From Polyangiaceae bacterium (GTDB lineage Bacteria > Myxococcota_A > Polyangia > Polyangiales > Polyangiaceae), in contig JAFGIS010000324.1 of the NCBI GenBank assembly GCA_016929495.1, positions 1-52,489 of the forward strand: DNA of 52,489 nt, in the 5' to 3' direction. The notes under the pieces are model-generated. The model searched no databases. It saw only the letters and a list, made by a program, of their open reading frames with translations, and was not told the origin of the DNA. Shown in pieces: positions 26,941 to 34,968 of the stretch; position 1 is the first letter of the stretch; each line of letters begins with the position of its first letter. A program made the position numbers and the translations under genes.

Positions 26941-28521
26941 ATGCTTGATCGAGTGAATGTGGGCGTACTCGCCGCGACGGTTGCGCTTCCCGTCGCAATC
27001 GTGTTTGCCGGCTGCGGAGGCGGCGGGTCGGGTCGCACGCAAACCGAGGCGGGCGCAGCCGGTGCGGCCGGAACCCTCGCCGCGGGTGCACAGGCGGGTG
27101 TGGGCGGCGCTCAGCCCGGAAACGGGCAATCTGCGGGAGCGCCGCCGGTCGCGGCAGGGACGGCTGGTGCGCCAGCGGGAGCTGGGGCAGGCGGGCTCCT
27201 CGCCGGTGGTGGCTCGAGCGGCGTGACTGCGACCGGAGGAGTACCGGGCGAAGCGGGCGCGGCTGCCGCGTCAGCGGGCGAAGCGACGGGCGGGAACGCC
27301 GCGGCGGGTGCTCCAGGCACAGGCGGGGTCGCCGCCGCGGGTGCAGGTGGCACGTCGGTGGCGAGCGGAGGAGCGACGGGAGGGAGCTCGGCGGCGGCCG
27401 CTGCAGGCGAAGCCGGTGAGGCAGGCGGGGCCGGCGGCGTTCCGTCGGTGGCGGGAGCAGCTGGCAGCGCGGGCACGGAGGAGGATCCTTGTCCGCCCGT
27501 GGCGGAGAGTGTGTCGAGCGTCGCTGGGGTCGAAGTGTCGACTCCGACCGGGAGCTCCGCACGCGGGTTCAGAGACGGATCCCTGTCGCAGGCCCGATTC
27601 AGCAACCCGGTCAATGTGGCGGCAGACGGCGATCTGCTCTACGTCGCTGACTTCGACAACGGTGCCATCCGCGTGGTCGACATGAACGCGGAGACCGTCA
27701 ACACGTTGTACGAGACTCCCGACTACTCATTCTGTCGGCCATTTGGGTTGGCGTTGGCTTCTGCCGAAACGCTGTTCGTCGGCACCGATTGCGGGCCGAA
27801 CACGACGGGGGACATCCCCCTTCACGCGGACGGAACCATCTGGCGGCTCGACACGCAGGGAGGCAGTCCGCCCGAGCCAGTTCTCGAAGCAGGCGGTCGT
27901 CCACGTGGTCTGCTCCATGTTGCCCCGGACAGCAACCATCCCGAGGGCCAGCTCGTCTACTCCGATCTCACGGGGGCGATCGTCCAGGTATTGGATCTCG
28001 ACAGCGGCGCGGTGAGGCTGCTGGGTGGCTTGTCCGGGTATCCGGGATTCGCCGACGGAGGCGGTAGCGCGGCTCGTTTCAACCGACCCTACGGGATGGC
28101 CCTGCTCGACGGTGACGTCATCGTTGCTGACAACGCCAACCACGCGCTGCGCCGAGTCACGCTCGACGGTGTCGTCACGACATTCGCTGGGACGGGCTGC
28201 CCAGGGCTCGTGGACGGGCCGCTCGCGCAGGCTATGTTCAACGCTCCCCAGGACGTGGCCGCCGATGCGCAGGGCAACCTGTTCGTGACGGATGGTGGCA
28301 ACGGGCGGATCCGAGTCATTCATGACGGCACTGTTAGCACTCTGGCCGGTGGCCCCGAAAAGACCTGGGTCGACGGGACTGGCGCAGAGGCGAGGTTCTT
28401 CGGGCAAGAGGGCCTCGACGTGTCACCGGACGGAGCTAGCGTGTACGTCGCCGACGGCAATGGCGGGGAACCCGATCCCTACAACCGTATCCGGTTGCTC
28501 ACTGTCCCCCCGCTAGACTGA
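26941..28521 (+). CDS. NHL-repeat lipoprotein with long Ala/Gly-rich linker
   Basis: 526 aa. A lipoprotein signal (TVALPVAIVFAGC) with lipobox FAGC is followed by a low-complexity Ala/Gly/Ser/Thr linker of about 150 residues (to about 178) and then a beta-propeller-like domain with about five NHL-type repeats (NPVNVAADGDLLYVADFDNGAIRVVD, RPYGMALLDGDVIVADNANHALRRV, APQDVAADAQGNLFVTDGGNGRIRVI, EGLDVSPDGASVYVADGNG). A Cys pair flanks the third blade (SFCRPF and GTDCGP). The linker would let the propeller extend from the outer membrane. A GAGGTGG stretch seven bases before the ATG is a likely ribosome binding site. Lies between flippase and ACP operon; a glycan contact is only a guess. Confidence 0.85.
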   Translation: MLDRVNVGVLAATVALPVAIVFAGCGGGGSGRTQTEAGAAGAAGTLAAGAQAGVGGAQPGNGQSAGAPPVAAGTAGAPAGAGAGGLLAGGGSSGVTATGGVPGEAGAAAASAGEATGGNAAAGAPGTGGVAAAGAGGTSVASGGATGGSSAAAAAGEAGEAGGAGGVPSVAGAAGSAGTEEDPCPPVAESVSSVAGVEVSTPTGSSARGFRDGSLSQARFSNPVNVAADGDLLYVADFDNGAIRVVDMNAETVNTLYETPDYSFCRPFGLALASAETLFVGTDCGPNTTGDIPLHADGTIWRLDTQGGSPPEPVLEAGGRPRGLLHVAPDSNHPEGQLVYSDLTGAIVQVLDLDSGAVRLLGGLSGYPGFADGGGSAARFNRPYGMALLDGDVIVADNANHALRRVTLDGVVTTFAGTGCPGLVDGPLAQAMFNAPQDVAADAQGNLFVTDGGNGRIRVIHDGTVSTLAGGPEKTWVDGTGAEARFFGQEGLDVSPDGASVYVADGNGGEPDPYNRIRLLTVPPLD

Positions 28522-28905
28522 CGTCCTATCCCTCGGCGCCGGTAATCCAGCGATGGCCTGCACATAGATGTAGAGCGTACCCCGGGACTGTCGGCCGACC
28601 GGCAAGGGCTCGAAGGCAACTCGCGGGCGGGTAAGTCACTGTAAGATGATGGAGACGCCGAGAAATGCCTGGCCTGGCCACGGCAGCGCACGGGCCAGCA
28701 TCGCCCACCAGATGCCGCTTGTGAGCCCCCATCCAGCTCAGCTACTGATCGTGCGACGGTCGGATACGCAGGGAAGGCGACTTGACCGCGCAATGCAGAC
28801 CGAACGAACCGCCTCGCGCACCCGGACGCCGCCATCCCGCCGGCGAACCGCGGCCTCCCAGCCGAAGGCTCCCGGCAAGCAACGCGCACATTGAGGTCAA
28901 TCATC
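28522..28905. other. Non-coding region of about 380 nt ahead of the ACP operon
   Basis: No convincing frame on either strand. It should contain the promoter of the 28906-33743 operon. A possible TGAGGT ribosome binding site (28892-28897) sits upstream of the GTG at 28906. Confidence 0.45.
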
Positions 28906-29160
28906 GTGGATTCCGTCGAAAACCGCGTGCGCGAGTTCATCGCGCAGACTTTCGTGATGGCTGATGCTGCGGGGCTGTCCGCGGACCAGTCGCTCTTGGC
29001 CGCTCGGCTCATCGACTCCACTGGTGTGCTGGAGCTGGTCGGCTTCCTCGAGCAGGAGTTCCAGATCCAGGTGGCTGACGACGAGCTCGTCCCCGAGAAC
29101 CTGGACACCATCGCGAACATCGTGGCGTATGTCGGGCGCAAGACGGGCGGGGGGCAGTGA
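28906..29160 (+). CDS. Acyl carrier protein
   Basis: 84 aa from the GTG at 28906. The four-helix carrier fold is evident, with the phosphopantetheine site LIDSTGVLELV (Ser 38 in DST, where most carriers have DSL). Acidic residues in helix II and III (FLEQEFQIQVADDELVPENLDTI) are typical of an ACP interface. It is one base ahead of the NadE-like gene and is the first gene of a four-gene operon. In exosortase A clusters an ACP of this kind accompanies an acyl ligase, so it may carry the acyl or aminoacyl group activated by the ligase at 32178. Confidence 0.9.
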   Translation: MDSVENRVREFIAQTFVMADAAGLSADQSLLAARLIDSTGVLELVGFLEQEFQIQVADDELVPENLDTIANIVAYVGRKTGGGQ

Positions 29161-29161
29161 G

Positions 29162-30166
29162 ATGGCCGAGACCCTGGATTACTCCGTCCTCTCCATCGAC
29201 CCCGAGCAGGAGGTGGCTCGCATCAAGGAGTCCATCGCGAAGACGGTACTGCAGCGCCTGAACCGACGCGGCGCCGTCGTCGGGATCTCGGGTGGTATCG
29301 ACAGCGCGGTCGTGACCGCTCTCTGCGCGCGCGCTCTGGGCCCCGAACGCGTGCTCGGACTGTTGATGCCCGAACGACATTCGTCCGAGGACACACTGCG
29401 CCTGTCCAAGGCCGTCGCAGACAGCCAGGGTGTGTCGACGCTCCTCGAAGACATCACGGAGCTGCTCTCCGCCAGCCGCTGCTACGAGCGCCAGGAAGAC
29501 GCCGTACGCCTTGCGGTGCCCGAGTACGGGCCAGGATGCCGGTTCAAGATCACCCTGCCGAGCGTCACCGAGCAGGACACCTACCGGGTGTTCTCCGTGA
29601 TTGTCCTGCGGCCGGACGGGTCCGAGATCCGGCGGCGACTGCCGCTGCAAGCCTATCTGGGTGTCGTGGCTGCGACGAACTTGAAGCAGCGCACGCGCAA
29701 GATGCTCGAATACTACCACGCCGATCGCCTCAACTACGCCGTTGCTGGGACTCCCAACCGCCTGGAGTACGACCAGGGCTTCTTCGTCAAAGGCGGTGAT
29801 GGCCTGGCGGACTTCAAGCCGATTGCCCACCTGTACAAGTCACAGGTGTACGAGCTTGCCGCGTATCTCGGCGTTCCCGCGGAGGTGCGTTCCCGGCCGC
29901 CGACGACGGACACGTATTCGCTGCCCCAGGGGCAGGACGAGTTCTACTTCTCGCTTCCCTACCGGAAGATGGATCTGTGCCTGTACGCCAAGAACCACGG
30001 GTACGCGCCGGAAGCCATCGCTGACGCCCTCGAGCTCAAACCCGAGCAGGTGGCCCGCGTCTGGCGTGATATCGATGGCAAGCGAGTGACAACGCACTAC
30101 GGGCACATGCACCCGGTACTGGTCGAACCCGTGCCGGAAATCGAAGCCCTCCGCGGTGCGAGCTGA
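29162..30166 (+). CDS. NAD(+) synthetase-like amidoligase (NadE family paralogue)
   Basis: 334 aa. The PP-loop SGGIDSAVV is at about residues 45-53 (GISGGIDSAVVTALCARALG), and later motifs fit NadE (GLLMPERHSSEDT, AVAGTPNRLEYDQGFFVKGGDGLADFKPIAHLYKSQVYELAAYLGVP, and RSRPPTTDTYSLPQGQDEFYF, as in the C-terminal part). A segment of about 30 residues (GPGCRFKITLPSVTEQDTYR to RRRLPLQAYLG) lies between the PP-loop and the NT region and is longer than in ammonia-dependent NadE. There is no glutaminase domain. Placement between ACP and AsnB-like genes suggests a second use: adenylating a carboxylate, then transferring ammonia. A plain NAD synthetase cannot be excluded. Confidence 0.82.
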   Translation: MAETLDYSVLSIDPEQEVARIKESIAKTVLQRLNRRGAVVGISGGIDSAVVTALCARALGPERVLGLLMPERHSSEDTLRLSKAVADSQGVSTLLEDITELLSASRCYERQEDAVRLAVPEYGPGCRFKITLPSVTEQDTYRVFSVIVLRPDGSEIRRRLPLQAYLGVVAATNLKQRTRKMLEYYHADRLNYAVAGTPNRLEYDQGFFVKGGDGLADFKPIAHLYKSQVYELAAYLGVPAEVRSRPPTTDTYSLPQGQDEFYFSLPYRKMDLCLYAKNHGYAPEAIADALELKPEQVARVWRDIDGKRVTTHYGHMHPVLVEPVPEIEALRGAS

Positions 30167-30174
30167 GTCGATCC

Positions 30175-32181
30175 GTGTGCGGCATCGCCGGACTGCTGGA
30201 ACCCGAGGGTCGTCGCGCCGACCGAGAGCTGCTGCTCTCGATGGCAGCCGAGATCCGCCATCGCGGCCCCAGTGGCACGGGGCTCTACATGGATGGCCGC
30301 TTCGGCATGGTGAACACACGGCTCGCCATCGTCGATCTGGTCGGGGGGGATCAGCCGATCTCGAACGAGAGCGGCGAGCTCTGGGTGATGCAGAACGGGG
30401 AAATCTACAACCACATCGAGCTTCGGCAGGAGCTCACGACGCTGGGTCATCGGTTCCAGACAGCATGCGATACCGAGGTCATCGTCCACGCGTACGAACA
30501 GTGGGGACGAAGGTGCCTTGACCGGTTCAACGGGCCATTTGCCTTGGCCGTCTTTGACCGAACACGCGGCGAGCTGCTGCTCGCGCGCGACCGCCTCGGC
30601 ATTCGGCCCCTGTTCCTGGCGGAGGCCCGGGGGGTCTTCCTGTTCGGATCCGAGGCCAAGGCCATCCTGAGGCATCCCGCGATGCAGCGGGCGCTCGATC
30701 CCGTGGGAATAGCCGAGTGCTTCGTTCACTGGGGCGCGGCGTTCGACCGCTCTGCGTTCCGCGGGATCAGAGAGCTTGCTCCTGGGCACTACCTCAAGCT
30801 CGGTCCTGCGGGCACCGAAGAGCGGCGCTGGTGGGACCTTCCGTTTCGTCCGGGTCTGCACGACCAAGGGCGGGGCGAAGGGGACTTCGCCGGCGAGCTA
30901 CGGAGCCTTCTCGAGGACTCGGTACGGCTGAGACTGCGTGCGGACGTTCCAGTGGGCGTATATCTGAGTGGAGGCTTGGACTCGTCTGCCACAACGGCCC
31001 TGGTGCGGCGCTTCAACCGCAAGAGCGTTCGTTCCTTCGCGGTCCGTTTCGACGACCCGCTGTTCGACGAGGGGCGCTATCAGGCACTCGCGGCGGCCGA
31101 GCTCAACACCGAGCTGACGACGGTCACCGTCTCAGCCGGTGCGATCGCCGCCGCTCTGCCGGAAGTCGTTCGTCTCGGCGAGAGGCCGCTTCTCAGAACC
31201 GCGCCGGCACCTCTGCTCCACCTCTCGAAGCACGTCCATGACAGCGGCTTTCGCGTCGTGCTCACTGGCGAGGGCGCCGACGAGGTCTTCGCAGGCTACG
31301 ATATCTTCCGGGAAGCCAAGGTACGGAGGTTCTGGGCCCGCCAGCCCGAATCGAAGTGCCGCCCGCTCTTGCTCGGTCGCCTGCATCCCTACCTGGCCCA
31401 GAACCTGTCGCGCGCGGCCGCATTCACCACAGCCTTCTTCCGAGGCAACCTGACCGACGTCGACGATCCGCTGTACAGTCACCGCATTCGCTACACCAAC
31501 GGAGAACGCATCCTCGGCCTGCTGAGCAGCGAGTTGCTCGACGAGCTTCCCAGGCGAGACGTCCTCGAACAGCGGCTGCTCAGCACGCTGCCCCACGACT
31601 TCCTCGGTCTCAGCCCTCTCAATCGCGCGCAGTGGCTCGAGATCACCACGTTCATGCAGGGCTATCTGCTACACGCACAGGGCGACCGCATGCTGATGGG
31701 ACACGCGGTCGAGGGGCGATTTCCCTACCTCGACCACCGACTGATCGAGTTGGCCTCGCGAGTGCCTGATCGTCTGCTTCTCAGGGGTCTTCGCGAGAAG
31801 GCGTTGCTCGTCAAGGCCGTACAAGACGTGATCCCCCGCGAGATCGCCGAGCGCCGGAAGCAGCCCTACCGCGCCCCTATCCTGCACGCACTCGTGGGTT
31901 CCGATGCGCCCGAGTCGGTTACCAGCTGTCTCCAGCCGGAAGCGCTGAAACGAGTCGGCGTCTTCGATGTGCCTCGCTCACAGAGAATCATCGACAAGTG
32001 CCGTCGTAGCGTGAACCGCCGTGTGGCCGAGACGGACGAGATGGCATTGGTGGCCATGGTGAGCACGGTCCTCCTCCATCGTCAGCTGGTCGAGGCACCG
32101 ACCCTTGCTCTGCCGCTGGTGCCCACCCGAGAAGTGCACGGAAGTATGACGCTCGAACCGTCGAGAGGTGTTCACGCATGA
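30175..32181 (+). CDS. AsnB-type glutamine-hydrolysing amidotransferase (exosortase-associated asparagine synthase-like)
   Basis: 668 aa, GTG start giving a mature N-terminal Cys (VCGIAGLL). The class II glutaminase domain occupies residues 1-190 (RHRGPSGTG, the NTRLAIVD box, NGEIYNH), followed by an ATP-pyrophosphatase domain with GVYLSGGLDSSATTAL at about 262-277 and the VVLTGEGADEVFAGYDI motif. The C-terminus (residues 620-668) is an unaligned tail. Asparagine synthases of this shape sit in exosortase A and O-antigen clusters; some family members (for example WbpS-like ones) amidate uronic acids rather than aspartate. Starts 9 nt after NadE-like and overlaps the ligase by 4 nt. Confidence 0.88.
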   Translation: MCGIAGLLEPEGRRADRELLLSMAAEIRHRGPSGTGLYMDGRFGMVNTRLAIVDLVGGDQPISNESGELWVMQNGEIYNHIELRQELTTLGHRFQTACDTEVIVHAYEQWGRRCLDRFNGPFALAVFDRTRGELLLARDRLGIRPLFLAEARGVFLFGSEAKAILRHPAMQRALDPVGIAECFVHWGAAFDRSAFRGIRELAPGHYLKLGPAGTEERRWWDLPFRPGLHDQGRGEGDFAGELRSLLEDSVRLRLRADVPVGVYLSGGLDSSATTALVRRFNRKSVRSFAVRFDDPLFDEGRYQALAAAELNTELTTVTVSAGAIAAALPEVVRLGERPLLRTAPAPLLHLSKHVHDSGFRVVLTGEGADEVFAGYDIFREAKVRRFWARQPESKCRPLLLGRLHPYLAQNLSRAAAFTTAFFRGNLTDVDDPLYSHRIRYTNGERILGLLSSELLDELPRRDVLEQRLLSTLPHDFLGLSPLNRAQWLEITTFMQGYLLHAQGDRMLMGHAVEGRFPYLDHRLIELASRVPDRLLLRGLREKALLVKAVQDVIPREIAERRKQPYRAPILHALVGSDAPESVTSCLQPEALKRVGVFDVPRSQRIIDKCRRSVNRRVAETDEMALVAMVSTVLLHRQLVEAPTLALPLVPTREVHGSMTLEPSRGVHA

Positions 32182-33743
32182 GGCCAGGTCCCATTCGCTT
32201 GGTGCACGAAACGCTGCTGGACACGGCGCGGCGTTGTCCGGAAGAGCTCGCTGTGATCGCGGATGACCAGCAGTACACCTACGGACAACTGCTGGATAGC
32301 GCGCAGCGTATGGCCGGGACACTGGTTGACCTCGGGATCGAACGAGGTGACCGGGTCGCGGTGTTTGCCGAGAACTGTTGGCTCAGCGTCGTCAGCCTCT
32401 ATGCGACGCTGATGACAGGCGGCGCGTTCATCATCGTCAATCCACAGACCAAGAGCGAGAAGCTGAAGTTCATGCTCGAGGACTCGGGCGCACGCTGCCT
32501 GGTGGCCCAAGACCACCTGGGCGACTCGTTCCGGCCGATCTTGTCGGAATGCGCGGCGCTCGGCGTCGTCATCAGTACCGGCGATCCGAGCGCGGCCGCA
32601 GCCAAACCCGTCGTACCGTTCGCGGACGCGATCGCCGGGCGGCCGCTATTGGACCCTATTCCAACCATTCCCCTCGACGTGGCCGCGATCATCTACACTT
32701 CCGGAACGACGGGGACGCAGAAGGGGGTCACGCTCACACACCAGAACATGGTGTTCACGATGGACAGCGTGATCGAATACCTGCGCCTGGACGCAGCGCA
32801 TCGATTCCTCAATGTGTTGCCGCTCTCGTTCAGCTACGGCCTGTATCACGTGCTGATGAGCGTGAGGCTCGGAATCGCCGTGGTCTTGGAGCGCTCGTTT
32901 GCCTTCCCCGCTCGCGTGTTCCAGCGGATGCGCGAGCACGAGGTGACCGTCTTTGGTGCTGTCCCCACCATCTTCAGCATGCTCCTCACCGTGCACGGCC
33001 GCTCGCCGCTCACGTTCCCCTCGGTGCGCCGGGTCACCAACGCCGCCGCAGCATTGCCCGAGAGCTACATCCCCGCATTGCGCGAGGTCTTCCCCAACGC
33101 GCTCCTGTTCAAGATGTACGGTCAGACGGAATGCAAGCGGGCTCTGTATCTCGAACCCGAGCTCGTGGATTCGAAACCGGGTTCCGTGGGCAAACCGATT
33201 CCCGGAACAGAGGCGTACCTGCTGTCGCCGGAGGGTCTGCCCGTTGCCGCGGGTGAGGCCGGTATCCTGCACATTCGTGGTCCTCACGTCATGCTGGGCT
33301 ATTGGAACCGGCCCGAGGAAACGGCCAGGGCGCTCCGTCCGGGGCGCTACCCGGGCGAACGCGTCCTGTGCACGCACGACTGGTTCAAGATGGACACCGA
33401 GGGGTTCTTCTACTTCGTAGCCCGCAATGACGACATCATCAAGACGCGGGGGGAAAAAGTGAGCCCAACCGAGATAGAGCACGCACTGGTCGCGATGCCG
33501 GGTATCCGCGAGGCGGGCGTCATAGGCGTCCCGCACGACCTGTTCGGTCAGGCCATCCGCGCATACGTCGTGCTCGAAGACGGAGCTTCGCTTGCTCCAA
33601 GAGCCATCCAGCTCATGTGCCGTGAGAAGCTCGAGAACCTCATGGTGCCGGAACAGGTGGTCATCGTTGCCGCTCTACCGAAGACCGAATCAGGCAAGAT
33701 CCGTCGGGCCGCACTGCCTGAGCTGGGGTTCGGGGGTGGCTGA
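32178..33743 (+). CDS. AMP-forming acyl-CoA/acyl-ACP ligase (exosortase-associated type)
   Basis: 521 aa, ANL superfamily. The P-loop IIYTSGTTGTQKGVTLTH is at about residues 171-188, the A5-type motif is KMYGQTECKRA, and the catalytic hinge and C-terminal domain show WFKMDTEGFFYFVARNDDIIKTRGEKVSPTEIE and ending PKTESGKIRRAAL with the acyl-adenylate Lys. The region ECKRALYLEPELVDSKPGSVGKPIPG resembles the AMP-forming acyl ligases of exosortase A clusters (TIGR03098). It overlaps the AsnB-like gene by 4 nt (ATGA). It probably loads a carboxylate onto the pantetheine arm of the ACP at 28906; direct CoA ligation is the alternative. Confidence 0.88.
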   Translation: MRPGPIRLVHETLLDTARRCPEELAVIADDQQYTYGQLLDSAQRMAGTLVDLGIERGDRVAVFAENCWLSVVSLYATLMTGGAFIIVNPQTKSEKLKFMLEDSGARCLVAQDHLGDSFRPILSECAALGVVISTGDPSAAAAKPVVPFADAIAGRPLLDPIPTIPLDVAAIIYTSGTTGTQKGVTLTHQNMVFTMDSVIEYLRLDAAHRFLNVLPLSFSYGLYHVLMSVRLGIAVVLERSFAFPARVFQRMREHEVTVFGAVPTIFSMLLTVHGRSPLTFPSVRRVTNAAAALPESYIPALREVFPNALLFKMYGQTECKRALYLEPELVDSKPGSVGKPIPGTEAYLLSPEGLPVAAGEAGILHIRGPHVMLGYWNRPEETARALRPGRYPGERVLCTHDWFKMDTEGFFYFVARNDDIIKTRGEKVSPTEIEHALVAMPGIREAGVIGVPHDLFGQAIRAYVVLEDGASLAPRAIQLMCREKLENLMVPEQVVIVAALPKTESGKIRRAALPELGFGGG

Positions 33744-33803
33744 TGCACGGCGCACAACACCGGAGCTAGCTTGACGTACGCGTACTGACAGCACGCCGGA
33801 ACC

Positions 33804-34898
33804 GTGCTACCGGCTCAAAGCGTGCATCGAGACACCCCGTCCCAGAAACGACCTAGCGCCCTACGCCGGGTGTTGTCGACGCTCACTGTCGTGCTTGCGC
33901 TCGGCTACACTGCCGCGCTGCTCGGGATCATCGTTGGCTTTCGTTTCGTCGGGGAACGGTGGTGGGTCACTGTCGTGGCGATGTACTTGCCGCGCGTCGG
34001 TTTCGCGATTCCCTTGCCCGTAGTCGTCCTTGCAGCCGTCCTATGGGCCCCGCGCTGGGTGCTCGCAACCCAGGCGCTTTCCGTCTACCTGCTGCTGTTT
34101 CCGCTCATGGGTCTCAACTTGGGGTTTGGTCGAGTGTGGACGGAAACCGGCGGACTCGAGATCCGGCTGGCCAGCTACAACGTTCACTACAACGCGCGAA
34201 CGCTCGATTCCATGGTGGCGGAGGTACGGTCGTACGAACCGAGCGTGGTGCTGATGCAAGAGGCCTACGCAGGGCTGAACATGAAGCTCAGGGCCGCGTT
34301 CGCCGGCTGGCACGTACACCTTCACGACCAGTTCTTCGTTGCATCACGCTGGCCGATCCGCGACGTGTATCTGCCTCCCAACCTCGTATACCCGAAGCGT
34401 GGTACCGGGGGGCCCCACTACGTGCGCTACACCCTCGAAACGAGTCTGGGCCTCGTGGATGTCTTCAACGTCCACCCTACCTCACCACGCGAAGGTTTCG
34501 AAGAGCTTCGCGGCGGCGGCTTCCGCTACGAGCTCCAATCCGGGCGGGCGTTCGCGGGGAACGGCCCGAGCCTGGTCAAGTTCAACACCTTGCGTCGACG
34601 ACGACAAGTAGAGGGCCTTGCAGCCGCGGCTCGCGCGAGCCGGCGTCCGGTCATCATCGCGGGAGATACCAACCTGCCGGGGCTCAGCTGGCTACTCAAC
34701 GCAAGGCTGGGCGGCTACCGCGACGGCTTCTCCAGCGTGGGCTGGGGTTTCGGCTACACCTACCCAACGAAACGCCCTTGGCTGCGTCTCGACCGCGTCA
34801 TGACCAACGACAGGCTGCGGGTCACAGATTTCCGCATAGGTAGCGGACGTGCATCGGACCATTTGTGCGTGTTCGCTGCGATTGCAGCCGAGCGGTAG
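33804..34898 (+). CDS. Membrane-anchored endonuclease/exonuclease/phosphatase-family protein
   Basis: 364 aa, GTG start. Three hydrophobic helices lie in the first 110 residues (TLTVVLALGYTAALLGIIVGF, LPRVGFAIPLPVVVLAAVLW, TQALSVYLLLFPLMGLNLGFG). The remainder is an EEP-fold domain: LASYNVHYNART (metal Asn), VVLMQEAYAG (metal Glu), VFNVHPTSP (catalytic His), IIAGDTNLPGLSWLL (Asp/Asn pair) and ASDHLCVFAAIA (terminal Asp-His). All catalytic residues of the DNase I-like superfamily are present. The active domain would face outside, as in related membrane-anchored EEP proteins. Substrate is unknown, possibly a phosphodiester or phospholipid. It is 60 nt after the acyl ligase and convergent with the epimerase. 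Confidence 0.83.
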   Translation: MLPAQSVHRDTPSQKRPSALRRVLSTLTVVLALGYTAALLGIIVGFRFVGERWWVTVVAMYLPRVGFAIPLPVVVLAAVLWAPRWVLATQALSVYLLLFPLMGLNLGFGRVWTETGGLEIRLASYNVHYNARTLDSMVAEVRSYEPSVVLMQEAYAGLNMKLRAAFAGWHVHLHDQFFVASRWPIRDVYLPPNLVYPKRGTGGPHYVRYTLETSLGLVDVFNVHPTSPREGFEELRGGGFRYELQSGRAFAGNGPSLVKFNTLRRRRQVEGLAAAARASRRPVIIAGDTNLPGLSWLLNARLGGYRDGFSSVGWGFGYTYPTKRPWLRLDRVMTNDRLRVTDFRIGSGRASDHLCVFAAIAAER

Positions 34899-34968
34899 AC
34901 GCGAGGCGGCACCCTGTCTTGGCGCCGAAGCAAATGCCCTCGCGCGGTCAGCCCGTCGCCGGTGGGGC

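Noticed and set aside
26681..27562. Minus-strand Pro/Arg-rich frame over the lipoprotein linker
   Set aside because: It mirrors the Ala/Gly-rich linker codons (GCC/GGC read backwards) and has no independent support.
29162..30166. Treating the NadE-like gene as plain housekeeping nadE
   Set aside because: Not excluded, but the operon position between ACP and AsnB-like and the extra segment make a dedicated role at least as likely; the gene symbol was left blank for this reason.
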